Shown here piece by piece: positions 1 through 5,656 of a stretch of DNA of 5,656 bases. A program made the translations under genes and the position numbers. Source of the DNA: Fidelibacterota bacterium (GTDB lineage Bacteria; Fidelibacterota; Marinisomatia; SCGC-AAA003-L08; GCA-002704045); contig PAFF01000094.1 in the NCBI GenBank assembly GCA_002704045.1, forward strand, positions 10,449 through 16,104, written 5' to 3'. The first letter of the stretch is position 1. Every line of letters begins with the position of its first letter. The notes below the pieces were generated by a model. It worked only from the letters and a program-made list of their open reading frames with translations. It ran no database searches and was not told the origin of the DNA.

Positions 1-716
1 CTGTATGTACCCTTTTCAAACTGAGCCTGTGGAACTTTGTACGTGGTCTTTACAATCTCTATAGTGTCACCATAATTATAACCTGCTTTGAGAGCTCTGG
101 TGTTAGCTTCAACAATTTCCGGTTTTTTGGCGAATTTTTTCTTAAGAAAATCAGTGGTAGTGTTAAAATCTCTCTCATAAAGCCAATACACTAAACCCAA
201 AGCAAACATATTTGTACTTCTTGAAACTATTTTTGCCCCTAAGCCCATATCTTCCAACGCTAGACTGACTAATTTTGTCATGTTTTCGTTAACTAATCTG
301 TATGGTTTTAAAATGTCATTTTCTAGAGGATTTTCATCCCATCCAGCAAGCTTGAAATTTCTTTTAGTATAATTATTTTCATTTATAATTAGTATACCAT
401 TTTCTTTCAAATCCTTTAGATGAACCTTTAGGGCTGCGGGATTCATTGCAACTAAAACATCTAATTTATCTCCAGGGGTATGAACATCCTCACTGCTAAA
501 CTGCAACTGAAAAGAACTTACTCCAGCTAATGTTCCGGCGGGGGCACGGATCTCTGCTGGAAAATCTGGAAAAGTTGCTAAATCATTTCCAAAAATGGCA
601 GTATTATCTGTAAACTGATTGCCAGTAAGCTGCATACCGTCTCCCGAATCACCTGCAAAGCGAATGGTAACGACTTCTAAATCTTTTATATTTTTGTTTT
701 GTTTGTTATCGGGCAT
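1..716 (-). CDS. korA: 2-oxoacid:ferredoxin oxidoreductase alpha subunit, N-terminal part (KorA-like), runs off left edge
   Basis: The visible 238 residues match the N-terminal 'gamma' domain that is fused to the alpha subunit in two-subunit 2-oxoacid:acceptor oxidoreductases. These enzymes oxidatively decarboxylate a 2-oxoacid (2-oxoglutarate to succinyl-CoA in KorAB) with ferredoxin as electron acceptor, in the cytoplasm. Diagnostic stretches are GDSGDGMQLTGNQF at residues 22-35, FPDFPAEIRAPAGTLAG at 49-65 and VLVAMNPAAL at 88-97. The end of the visible part (KVPQAQFEKGTY, 227-238) is where the family passes into the pyrimidine-binding alpha domain, so well over half of the usual roughly 600 residues is missing to the left. 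ATG at 714-716 is chosen because it leaves a normal short lead before the conserved GDSGDG loop; the upstream ribosome binding site is poor. The partner beta subunit would be expected downstream, outside the window. The family call is secure; 2-oxoglutarate rather than pyruvate or another 2-oxoacid as substrate is inferred. Confidence 0.92.
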   Translation of the reverse strand, partial: MPDNKQNKNIKDLEVVTIRFAGDSGDGMQLTGNQFTDNTAIFGNDLATFPDFPAEIRAPAGTLAGVSSFQLQFSSEDVHTPGDKLDVLVAMNPAALKVHLKDLKENGILIINENNYTKRNFKLAGWDENPLENDILKPYRLVNENMTKLVSLALEDMGLGAKIVSRSTNMFALGLVYWLYERDFNTTTDFLKKKFAKKPEIVEANTRALKAGYNYGDTIEIVKTTYKVPQAQFEKGTY

Positions 717-808
717 TATGATTTCATTTATATTAGTTAATATTTTTAAATTTATGTACTTAAAATTAATTAAATTATGTTTTCTTAACAATAACAAAAC
801 AACATTTA

Positions 809-836
809 TTGTCTATATTTTTAAACTTTTTATAAT
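809..836 (+). promoter_or_regulatory. candidate sigma70-type promoter for selD in the korA-selD divergent region
   Basis: A perfect TATAAT lies at 831-836 with TTGTCT at 809-814 (4 of 6 matches to TTGACA) and a 16-base spacer. A start about 7 bases after the -10 box would fall near 843, only some 6 bases before the proposed TTG start, so the transcript would be nearly leaderless. The region is very AT-rich, so a chance TATAAT is possible, and FCB bacteria often use other promoter forms. No convincing promoter for the divergent korA could be picked out in the rest of 717-848. Confidence 0.35.
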
Positions 837-848
837 AATGGAATTATT

Positions 849-1892
849 TTGTCAAAAAACATAAAACTTACAGAATTTAGCTCAGGAGCTGGATGAGCTT
901 GCAAACTAAGCAAAAAAAATCTTACCCAAGTTTTGGGGAATTTAAAACAAAATTTAAGAGGTAAATATACAATAGGTTATAATTCAGCTGATGATGCAGC
1001 AGTATATGAATTATCTAATGGAAAACTTTTATTACAATCAGTAGATTTTTTTACGCCAATTGTTGATGATCCTTTTGAGTTTGGTCAAATTGCAGCAGCC
1101 AACTCTTTATCTGATATTTATGCAATGGGCGGCAAACCCTTATTCGCTCTAAACGTAGCTGCATTTCCAGAACACAAGCTCCCAATTGATATTTTAACTG
1201 AAATTCTAAAGGGGGGGCAATATATTGCTGACAAAGCAGGAATACCTATTTTAGGTGGTCATACTATTAAAGATAATGAAATTAAATTTGGTATGGCCGT
1301 AACTGGTGAAGTTGAAAAAAATAACTTAAAAACAAATGATAGTGCTTATCCTGGCGATTGTCTTGTTTTAACAAAACCACTTGGTACTGGAATAATATCA
1401 ACTGCAATAAAAAAAAATATTGTTTCAACAAAAATAATTGATGAAGCAAATAAAGTAATGAAAACTTTAAATTTAAACTCATCAAATACTATGCTTAATT
1501 ATAAAATAAATGCCTGTACGGATATAACGGGATATGGTTTATTGGGACATTTATTAGAAATGTGTATAGCCAGTGATGTATCTTCAGAAATTAACTATAA
1601 TAAGATTCCATTTATTGATGGAACAAAAGAACTCTTTGAACAAAATATTATACCTGGAGGATCTAAAAAGAACTATGATTATGTTAAACCTTTCATAAAA
1701 TCAGATAGAAATATAACCTCAAATAATGAGTTATTATTATCAGATGCTCAAACCTCAGGTGGATTATTAATATCAGTAGTTGAACAAGATTGTAAAAGTT
1801 TAATAAATGAAATAAACTCTAATAATGAATTTATAGCTCACTGCATTGGCAGAGTAACTAAAAAAAGAAAAAACAAAATTCAAATTACATAA
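849..1892 (+). CDS. selD: selenide, water dikinase SelD, selenocysteine-containing
   Basis: SelD makes selenophosphate from selenide and ATP in the cytoplasm, the selenium donor for Sec-tRNA and selenouridine tRNA. Read through the TGA at 894-896, the frame gives 347 residues, the same length as E. coli SelD. The N-terminus KLTEFSSGAG-U-ACK matches the family's active-site loop (E. coli GAGCGCK), with Sec at residue 16 in place of the catalytic Cys, C18 and the conserved Lys at 19. Further motifs are DDAAVY (48-53), DFFTPIVDDPFEFG (66-79), NSLSDIYAMGGKP (85-97), GGHTIKD (136-142), TDITGYGLLGH (224-234) and DAQTSGGLL (299-307). No in-frame ATG exists between the upstream stop at 822-824 and the TGA. 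TTG at 849 is chosen because it gives a normal-length N-terminus, with GGA six bases upstream as a weak ribosome site. A start at TTG 933 would drop the whole catalytic loop. The gene converges on the next one with 4 bp between stops. The product call is very secure, the exact start less so. Confidence 0.96.
894..896 (+). other. in-frame UGA selenocysteine codon of selD
   Basis: This TGA is in phase with the downstream SelD frame and with the upstream codons that encode the conserved KLTEFSSGAG. It falls exactly on the residue that is Cys or Sec in the family. The flanking codons on both sides code for conserved residues, which argues against a pseudogene. Sec at this position is known in many SelD proteins. 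Confidence 0.93.
922..940 (+). promoter_or_regulatory. candidate bacterial SECIS hairpin in selD mRNA
   Basis: The mRNA can fold with CCCAA (925-929) pairing to UUGGG (933-937) around a GUU loop (930-932). The stem extends past an A-G mismatch by two more pairs (922-923 with 939-940). The apical loop starts 33 bases after the UGA and has G in its first position. This fits the described bacterial SECIS form: short apical loop with an early G, 16-37 bases downstream of UGA. It would bind SelB. The fold was drawn by eye; no energy was computed. Confidence 0.65.
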
Positions 1893-1896
1893 ATTT

Positions 1897-2670
1897 TTAT
1901 TTTACTAATAAAACCTTCTTTGAAATTGATCCAAATTCTGAATCTAATTTAACTAAGTAAAAACCACTAGAAATATCGCCTGCATCCCAAGTAATATTAT
2001 GAAAACCAGGTTGATGAATACGATCTACTAAGGTAGCTATTTTTTGTCCTAAAACATTATAAATAGAAACTTTTAAATTTGTTAATTCTGGAATTGAATA
2101 TGATATTTTTGTACTTGAATTAAATGGGTTTGGGTAAACCTCAGTTATATTATATTCAGATGGAAATAAAGTATTTTCGGAGGATAAAATTATATTCGAG
2201 CTGTATAATGAAGACAAAACTTCTATTTGATTATTATTAATTGGAACTAACGCAGGTTCAGATGTTGTGCTGTAGAAAGTATTTGTTGAAGTATCGTATA
2301 ATCTTAATTCAGGAATTTGACCTCCTGGTATATAATTTGATGTTAATTCATCATTACCCTGCATCATAATTGGAATTGTAAAATAACCCTCTTCGTTAGG
2401 GGGGTTTTTAAATGGATATGTCCATCCAACACATATATCATTATGAAAAGCTGCAATTACATCACAATCTTTATCAGGACAAGAGGTATTATCATTTGGA
2501 TCAAGTGATCCTGAATCAATTTCAAAATTATCTATATATACATTATTAAACATATAGAAGGATTGCTGAATAGATTGAGAAAAACATATATCTAAGTTTT
2601 CTATATCATTAGTACAAACTTCCGCAAAAGTCAAATTTATAAAAAACAATATACTAAAAAATAACTTCAT
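1897..2670 (-). CDS. secreted protein with C-terminal T9SS sorting domain, function unknown
   Basis: The product has 257 residues. Residues 1-16 form a signal peptide (MKL, a hydrophobic run, then FA before the likely cleavage). The middle, about 37-135, resembles a segment of the larger secreted protein at the right end of the window: an aromatic SFYMF start, VIAAFHNDICVGW (71-83), an MMQGND-like piece (102-107) and GGQIPELRLYD (116-126). It contains Cys 64, 69 and 80, with Cys 19 and 29 before it, which could form disulfides. Residues 179-257 are a typical type A T9SS C-terminal domain: YPNPFN (179-184), then KVSIYNVLGQKI, W228 and GFYLVKL, ending in KKVLLVK. It is therefore expected to cross the inner membrane by Sec and the outer membrane by the type IX system, and to be released or anchored at the surface. 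The start ATG (2668-2670) is supported by the signal peptide; AGAAAGG lies 13 bases upstream, a long spacing. The middle domain has no function I can name. Confidence 0.88.
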   Translation of the reverse strand: MKLFFSILFFINLTFAEVCTNDIENLDICFSQSIQQSFYMFNNVYIDNFEIDSGSLDPNDNTSCPDKDCDVIAAFHNDICVGWTYPFKNPPNEEGYFTIPIMMQGNDELTSNYIPGGQIPELRLYDTSTNTFYSTTSEPALVPINNNQIEVLSSLYSSNIILSSENTLFPSEYNITEVYPNPFNSSTKISYSIPELTNLKVSIYNVLGQKIATLVDRIHQPGFHNITWDAGDISSGFYLVKLDSEFGSISKKVLLVK

Positions 2671-2717
2671 AACTAATTCTAAAACCTTTCTTTTTATAAT
2701 AATTAAAGCTTACTAAT

Positions 2718-2723
2718 ATTATA
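2718..2723 (-). promoter_or_regulatory. candidate -10 box for the small T9SS protein gene
   Basis: TATAAT on the minus strand would give a start near 2711 and a leader of about 40 bases before the ATG at 2670. No good -35 box is seen at 16-18 bases, so this is only a weak call. It fits the position between the terminator of the upstream gene and the start codon. Confidence 0.3.
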
Positions 2724-2763
2724 CTTAATTTTAACAATATAAAGTAATTTAAATCACATAAAA

Positions 2764-2787
2764 AAACAACCTCAAAAGAGGTTGTTT
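2764..2787 (-). terminator. rho-independent terminator after the DsbA-like selenoprotein gene
   Basis: A perfect 10-bp stem (arms 2764-2773 and 2778-2787) encloses a four-base loop. Read on the minus strand, its 3' arm runs into a six-base T run (2766-2761). It begins 7 bases after the TAA at 2795-2797, the expected place for a terminator of that gene. It also separates it from the T9SS gene at 1897-2670, which therefore probably has its own promoter. Confidence 0.88.
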
Positions 2788-2794
2788 AATTTAA

Positions 2795-3643
2795 TTATTT
2801 TTTTAAAAGGTCATCAATTAAAGCTGACCAAGACTCTACGCTTCTAGAAGCAGGCTCCTTACCATTTATCAAAAATTTTGGTATTCCTAGACGATCCATA
2901 CCTTGTGATCTTAAACCGCTAAACTCATCTTTTTCCTTTTTAACTAAAGCTCTAACTTTTGAACTATTATAGTCTTTTTTAAGTTGTTCCGTATCAAGTC
3001 CTAATTCTGCAGCAAGTTGGATTGGAAGATCTGAATTTTTTCTCAAATCACTAAAATTATCAAACATTTTTTTATACATCTCAAAATATTTACCTTGTTC
3101 ACCAGCAGCAGTTGCCCATAAAGCTGCAGTATATTTTGAGTTTGACTCATCTAAATTTCCTCTGGGAGCATTTTTCAAAACAAATTTGACCCTACCATCA
3201 TACTTTTTCATTATTTCATCCATCAAACTGACAGATTTTCTACAGTATGGTCAGAAATAATCAGACCATTCTGTAATAACAACCTTAGCATCTTTAGGGC
3301 CCTGATAGTAAGAATTGCCTACAGATGTTTTATAAGTATAATCTCTTTTCCAAGGACCCGAAGGTTTCGATGGTTTTTTGTTTGTTTGTTTTTTTGATAA
3401 ATCAGCAATTGATTTTTCCATTTTCTTCAAAGATGATTCTAAACTGTTTAATCTTTGATTTATTTTATTTAATCCATTATTACTTTTAGAGTTATCTGAA
3501 TTAGATAAAACGTTATTTGAAGAATTAGTATTTAAATTTTCTATTTTTGTTTCAAGAGCTTTAATCCTAGCATCGCTATCTTGATTACTACAAGACAATA
3601 CTAAAAAAGAAAAACAAATGAACATAATAAATTTCAATCTCAT
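2795..3643 (-). CDS. DsbA-family thiol oxidoreductase lipoprotein with Sec-Pro-Tyr-Cys active site (selenoprotein)
   Basis: Read through the TGA at 3251-3253 the gene encodes 282 residues. Residues 1-17 are a lipoprotein signal peptide with lipobox VLS-C18, so the protein should be membrane-anchored and act in the periplasm. Residues about 24-38 and 57-86 have heptad-like Leu/Ile spacing typical of coiled coils and flank an Asn/Ser-rich linker; a Lys/Pro-rich stretch follows. The thioredoxin fold starts with VVITEWSDYF (121-130), matching the DsbA-family 'EFSDFxCPxC' strand. The redox motif is Sec131-Pro-Tyr-Cys134. An all-helical insert follows, and LGIPKFLINGK (252-262) carries the cis-Pro at 255. 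DsbA-like proteins form, and some isomerise, disulfides in exported proteins; whether this one oxidises, reduces or isomerises is not visible. The ATG is supported by a good Shine-Dalgarno (GAGGT, five bases upstream counting from GAGG). The halves on either side of the TGA share one frame, and neither would make a working enzyme alone. The upstream neighbour encodes a Cys-rich secreted protein, a possible substrate. Confidence 0.93.
3218..3236 (-). promoter_or_regulatory. candidate bacterial SECIS hairpin in the DsbA-like selenoprotein mRNA
   Basis: In the mRNA, AUCUGUCA (3236-3229) can pair with UGAUGGAU (3225-3218), an 8-bp stem with two G-U pairs, around a GUU loop (3228-3226). The loop begins 22 bases after the UGA and its first base is G, inside the described limits for bacterial SECIS elements. 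It lies wholly within the coding sequence. The same GUU loop caps the selD hairpin. The fold was found by eye. Confidence 0.7.
3251..3253 (-). other. in-frame UGA selenocysteine codon of the DsbA-like gene
   Basis: The TGA lies between codons for the conserved EWSDYF and PYCRK, exactly where DsbA-family proteins have the first, nucleophilic Cys of CxxC. The frame is open on both sides for the full length of the protein. No other in-frame TGA occurs in it. Confidence 0.92.
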
Positions 3644-3647
3644 TTTT

Positions 3648-3652
3648 ACCTC
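3648..3652 (-). promoter_or_regulatory. Shine-Dalgarno of the DsbA-like selenoprotein gene
   Basis: GAGGT on the minus strand precedes the ATG at 3641-3643 by four A bases. It is the best ribosome binding site in the window and fixes the start of the lipoprotein signal peptide. No convincing promoter was found between it and the hairpin at 3749-3778, so some readthrough from the upstream gene is possible. Confidence 0.75.
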
Positions 3653-3748
3653 GATTTATTTTTTTATATTCTGAACATTAAAATTTACAGATTATTTTTT
3701 TAGTTTACACGAATTTATACAATTTTATTACACTAAAAAGAGTAATAT

Positions 3749-3778
3749 AAAAACGAGTTATTATTTAAACTCATTTTT
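3749..3778 (-). terminator. probable terminator after the large T9SS protein gene
   Basis: A GAGTT/AACTC stem (3755-3759 with 3768-3772) is extended, past one mismatch, by five A-T pairs (3749-3753 with 3774-3778). On the minus strand it is followed by a T run (3753-3749). It begins 23 bases after the TAA at 3802-3804. The stem is short and AT-rich, so termination may be partial and the DsbA-like gene may receive readthrough. Confidence 0.5.
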
Positions 3779-3801
3779 ATATTATCTCAAATCAATAAAT
3801 A

Positions 3802-5656
3802 TTATTTAATTAATATTAATTTTTGACTATACGACTTATTGTTGACAAACATCCTTAAAAAGTAAATACCAGATGCATTTTCAGTTGCATCCCAATTTAT
3901 TTCGTGAGAACCAGCGGACATTTGTGAATTTAACAATTCATTAACTAACCTACCAGAAATGTCATATATTTTAATATCTACGTTCATTTCACTAGGGATA
4001 CTGTAGGTTATTTTAGTTAATGGATTGAATGGGTTTGGATATGCATTATTTAAAGATACTTCACCAGGAACAATATTATCTGATAGAGTTCCAATGTTAT
4101 ACATACCGAAATCATTCCATTCAGGTATATCTGAAGCATATATATCAATTAATTCACCATTAGAATGTCTGTATATTTTAAATTCTGGTATATCTCCTTC
4201 TTCCAAGTATCCAATAGTATTATCATAAAAATCATTACCCATAGCTGGGACATCAATCATTTTTCCTGACCAATATCTTGCACCAACAATGATATCATTA
4301 CTGTAAGTAAGTATCAAATCTCCTATTTCAATTGGCCCATCATTTAATTCAATATCATTTACAAAATAAAAAGCTTGAGCAGTTGATTGCTCATATTTGA
4401 ACTCATCAGGAATATCAGGAATAATATATTCATTTATTTCAAAGCTTCTAGATAAATCAGGTACATTGTATTCAAATGACTCTACATAATCAGTTGAAAC
4501 CATCCAATATCCTTTCCCACCTTGTAAGCTTGTTAATGAACCAACCCATTGTCCATTTGACACCAACCTTTGAGCAGCAATACCTTCACCAATTATTCTA
4601 AATAAAACACCATCATCTAAGGATGTATTAGATATTGCTGATTCGATAGACTGTGATTCATAATAAGGATATGACATTAAGTTGTTTCCATCTTGTACTT
4701 CATATGTTAATGGAGCAACAGGTAACCCAACTGTTTGAAATTCATAATAATCATTTGAACCATTATCATTATTATACGTTTTAATCCAATATCCATCTGT
4801 TGGATCAACCTCAGTTAAACTTCCTGCCCAAATTCCATCAGATAATTGAGTTGCAGCAATACCTTCACCAATAAGTGCTAAAGCATCAGATCCTAAAGAT
4901 TCAAAAACTATGTCTAAACTTTTTTGCTCGGGTAAAGCCCAAAAACTAATTAGATTGTTTCCTTCTGACAAAGTTATATCAACATCACCATAATTACAGT
5001 ATCCATCTTCATCCGAATCAGGGCCATCGTTATCTAAATCATAGAATCCTGAAGAACAATCATCACAGGAATCTCCATCATTATCTGAACATATAAAATT
5101 ATTACAAGTATCAATATCGTTTATATCTAATGCTCCGTCATTATCATCATCGTCATCACAAGCGTCACCTATTCCATCAAATTCACAATCTTCTTGGTTA
5201 GGATTGTAATCATCTGGACAATTGTCTTCATCATTATTTGATGCCTCTTCATTACAAACACCATCTGAATCTGGATCATTATAGTTTAACTCAAATCCAG
5301 TATTTCCACCAGAACAGTCCCAGCAATAATCATATACTGCTCCACCGAAACAATCTCCATTACAATCTTGATCGCTATTTGCCTCATGTTCTGTATTACC
5401 TGCTGAACATACGCCACAGTTATCTAAATAGGCAAATCCAAAGCAATCTCCATTACAATCTTGGTTACTATCTGCTTCAACTCCAGTATTACCTTCTGAA
5501 CAAACGCCACAGCTATCTTCATACGCTTCACCAAAACAATCTCCATTACAGTCTATGTCACTATCAGCTTCGTGTCCTGAATTGCCTCCTGAACATACAC
5601 CACAACTATCTAAATAAGCATCACCATAGTCATCACCATTACAATCAATAGAATAA
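3802..5656 (-). CDS. large Cys-rich secreted protein with T9SS sorting domain, C-terminal part; runs off right edge
   Basis: The frame is open from the right edge (first full codon 5655-5653) to the TAA at 3802-3804, giving 617 residues with neither start nor signal peptide. Order of parts, counted from the window edge: 31-residue Cys-rich repeats (1 to about 126); an acidic Asp/Asn stretch like thrombospondin type 3 calcium-binding repeats (about 127-225), including DNCPDDYNPNQ and GIGDACDDDDDNDG; two copies of a module reading GNNLISF or GNNLMSY, then GEGIAA, then W-GSLT and GYW (about 232-290 and 322-385); a segment shared with the smaller secreted protein (about 426-500, AFYFVND...IIVGARYWSG...PAMGND...GDIPEFKIY); and a type A T9SS sorting domain (536-617, YPNPFNP ... 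DIKIYDISGRLV ... W ... GIYFLRM ... KLILIK). It is likely a surface or released protein that binds calcium. A start at the TTG of 4971 would cut the protein inside a continuous open frame and is not supported. The enzymatic role, if any, must lie in the missing N-terminal part. Confidence 0.9.
   Translation of the reverse strand, partial: YSIDCNGDDYGDAYLDSCGVCSGGNSGHEADSDIDCNGDCFGEAYEDSCGVCSEGNTGVEADSNQDCNGDCFGFAYLDNCGVCSAGNTEHEANSDQDCNGDCFGGAVYDYCWDCSGGNTGFELNYNDPDSDGVCNEEASNNDEDNCPDDYNPNQEDCEFDGIGDACDDDDDNDGALDINDIDTCNNFICSDNDGDSCDDCSSGFYDLDNDGPDSDEDGYCNYGDVDITLSEGNNLISFWALPEQKSLDIVFESLGSDALALIGEGIAATQLSDGIWAGSLTEVDPTDGYWIKTYNNDNGSNDYYEFQTVGLPVAPLTYEVQDGNNLMSYPYYESQSIESAISNTSLDDGVLFRIIGEGIAAQRLVSNGQWVGSLTSLQGGKGYWMVSTDYVESFEYNVPDLSRSFEINEYIIPDIPDEFKYEQSTAQAFYFVNDIELNDGPIEIGDLILTYSNDIIVGARYWSGKMIDVPAMGNDFYDNTIGYLEEGDIPEFKIYRHSNGELIDIYASDIPEWNDFGMYNIGTLSDNIVPGEVSLNNAYPNPFNPLTKITYSIPSEMNVDIKIYDISGRLVNELLNSQMSAGSHEINWDATENASGIYFLRMFVNNKSYSQKLILIK
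5278..5655 (-). repeat. tandem 93-bp / 31-residue Cys-rich coding repeats
   Basis: Full units lie at 5518-5610, 5425-5517 and 5332-5424, with a partial unit at each end (5611-5655 and about 5278-5331). The period is exactly 93 bases, for example the matching CAATCTCCATT at 5351, 5444 and, nearly so, 5537 and 5630. The protein unit reads D-S/N-C-GVC-S-x-GN-T, then E-A-D/N-S, then DCNGDCFG-x-A-Y, with four Cys per unit (positions 3, 6, 21, 25). The last, C-terminal unit is degenerate (DYCWDC). The array probably continues to the right of the window. Confidence 0.9.

Noticed and set aside
619..864. Plus-strand open frame of 81 residues across the korA start
   Set aside because: Its first 99 bases are antisense to conserved KorA codons, and the rest is low-complexity AT-rich intergenic DNA. 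The peptide shows no family features.
894..896. selD as a pseudogene or a gene starting at TTG 933
   Set aside because: Codons upstream of the TGA encode the conserved SelD N-terminus in the same frame, and the TGA sits on the Cys/Sec site. A start at 933 would remove the catalytic loop.
897..911. GCTT/AAGC hairpin directly after the selD UGA as the SECIS
   Set aside because: Only 4 bp, begins immediately after the UGA and its loop starts 4 bases downstream, too close for the known bacterial form.
1282..1485. Minus-strand open frame inside selD
   Set aside because: Antisense to conserved SelD coding sequence; composition is a Leu/Gln-rich shadow of AT-rich codons.
3220..3250. Alternative fold CCAU-ACUG-AGA/UCU-CAGU-AUGG after the DsbA-like UGA
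   Set aside because: It is broken by bulges and its AAA loop lacks the early G and starts only 12 bases after the UGA. The GUU-capped 8-bp hairpin fits better, though the two could compete.
3226..3253. DsbA-like gene as two separate genes or a nonsense mutant
   Set aside because: Both parts share one frame and form one complete DsbA-like fold, the stop is TGA at the catalytic Cys, a SECIS-like hairpin follows, and no other decay is visible.
4025..4228. Plus-strand open frame inside the large secreted protein gene
   Set aside because: Antisense to the T9SS domain and shared segment; no start context or recognisable product.
5238..5651. Plus-strand His/Asn/Leu-rich repetitive open frame
   Set aside because: Its repeats mirror the 93-bp coding repeats of the minus-strand gene, so it is the antisense shadow of a well-supported Cys-rich array.
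1..5656. General reassignment of UGA to Trp, Gly or Cys
   Set aside because: The only in-frame TGAs seen are the two at catalytic Cys positions. TGG encodes Trp and ordinary Cys codons are used elsewhere, so Sec insertion explains the data better.

Overview
The window is AT-rich DNA that probably comes from a bacterium of the Fibrobacterota-Chlorobiota-Bacteroidota (FCB) group. The closest feel is Marinimicrobia (SAR406) or a related marine lineage. The case rests on two proteins with C-terminal type IX secretion (T9SS) sorting domains of the 'YPNPFN...' type, Cys-rich and calcium-binding-type acidic repeats, and a ferredoxin-dependent 2-oxoacid oxidoreductase. The taxonomic call is an inference. 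Four stop codons of complete genes or gene ends are visible and all are TAA. TGG encodes Trp throughout.

Layout: (1) 1-716, minus strand: the N-terminal part of a 2-oxoacid:ferredoxin oxidoreductase alpha subunit (KorA-like), running off the left edge. (2) 717-848: a short divergent intergenic region with a candidate promoter facing right. (3) 849-1892, plus strand: selD, selenide water dikinase (selenophosphate synthetase), whose active-site Cys position is an in-frame TGA (894-896), followed by a hairpin that fits a bacterial SECIS. (4) 1897-2670, minus: a small secreted protein with a T9SS sorting domain, converging on selD with 4 bp between the stop codons. (5) 2764-2787: a clear terminator. 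(6) 2795-3643, minus: a DsbA-family lipoprotein whose redox motif is Sec-Pro-Tyr-Cys. An in-frame TGA (3251-3253) stands in the first Cys position and is again followed by a SECIS-like hairpin. (7) 3802-5656, minus: the C-terminal 617 residues of a large secreted protein with 31-residue Cys-rich repeats, a thrombospondin-type-3-like acidic stretch, two copies of a 'GNNLISF...GEGIAA...GYW' module and a T9SS sorting domain.

The main result is that two of the five genes are selenoprotein genes that standard gene callers would truncate or split. They are the selenium-donor enzyme itself and a periplasmic thiol oxidoreductase. SelD makes the selenophosphate needed to charge Sec-tRNA, so it supports both its own synthesis and that of the DsbA-like protein. 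The lipoprotein is expected to act in the periplasm, and the gene just upstream encodes an exported protein with about four Cys per repeat. That makes a plausible, untested enzyme-substrate pairing. SelA, SelB and the tRNA-Sec gene are not in this window and must lie elsewhere if the interpretation is right.
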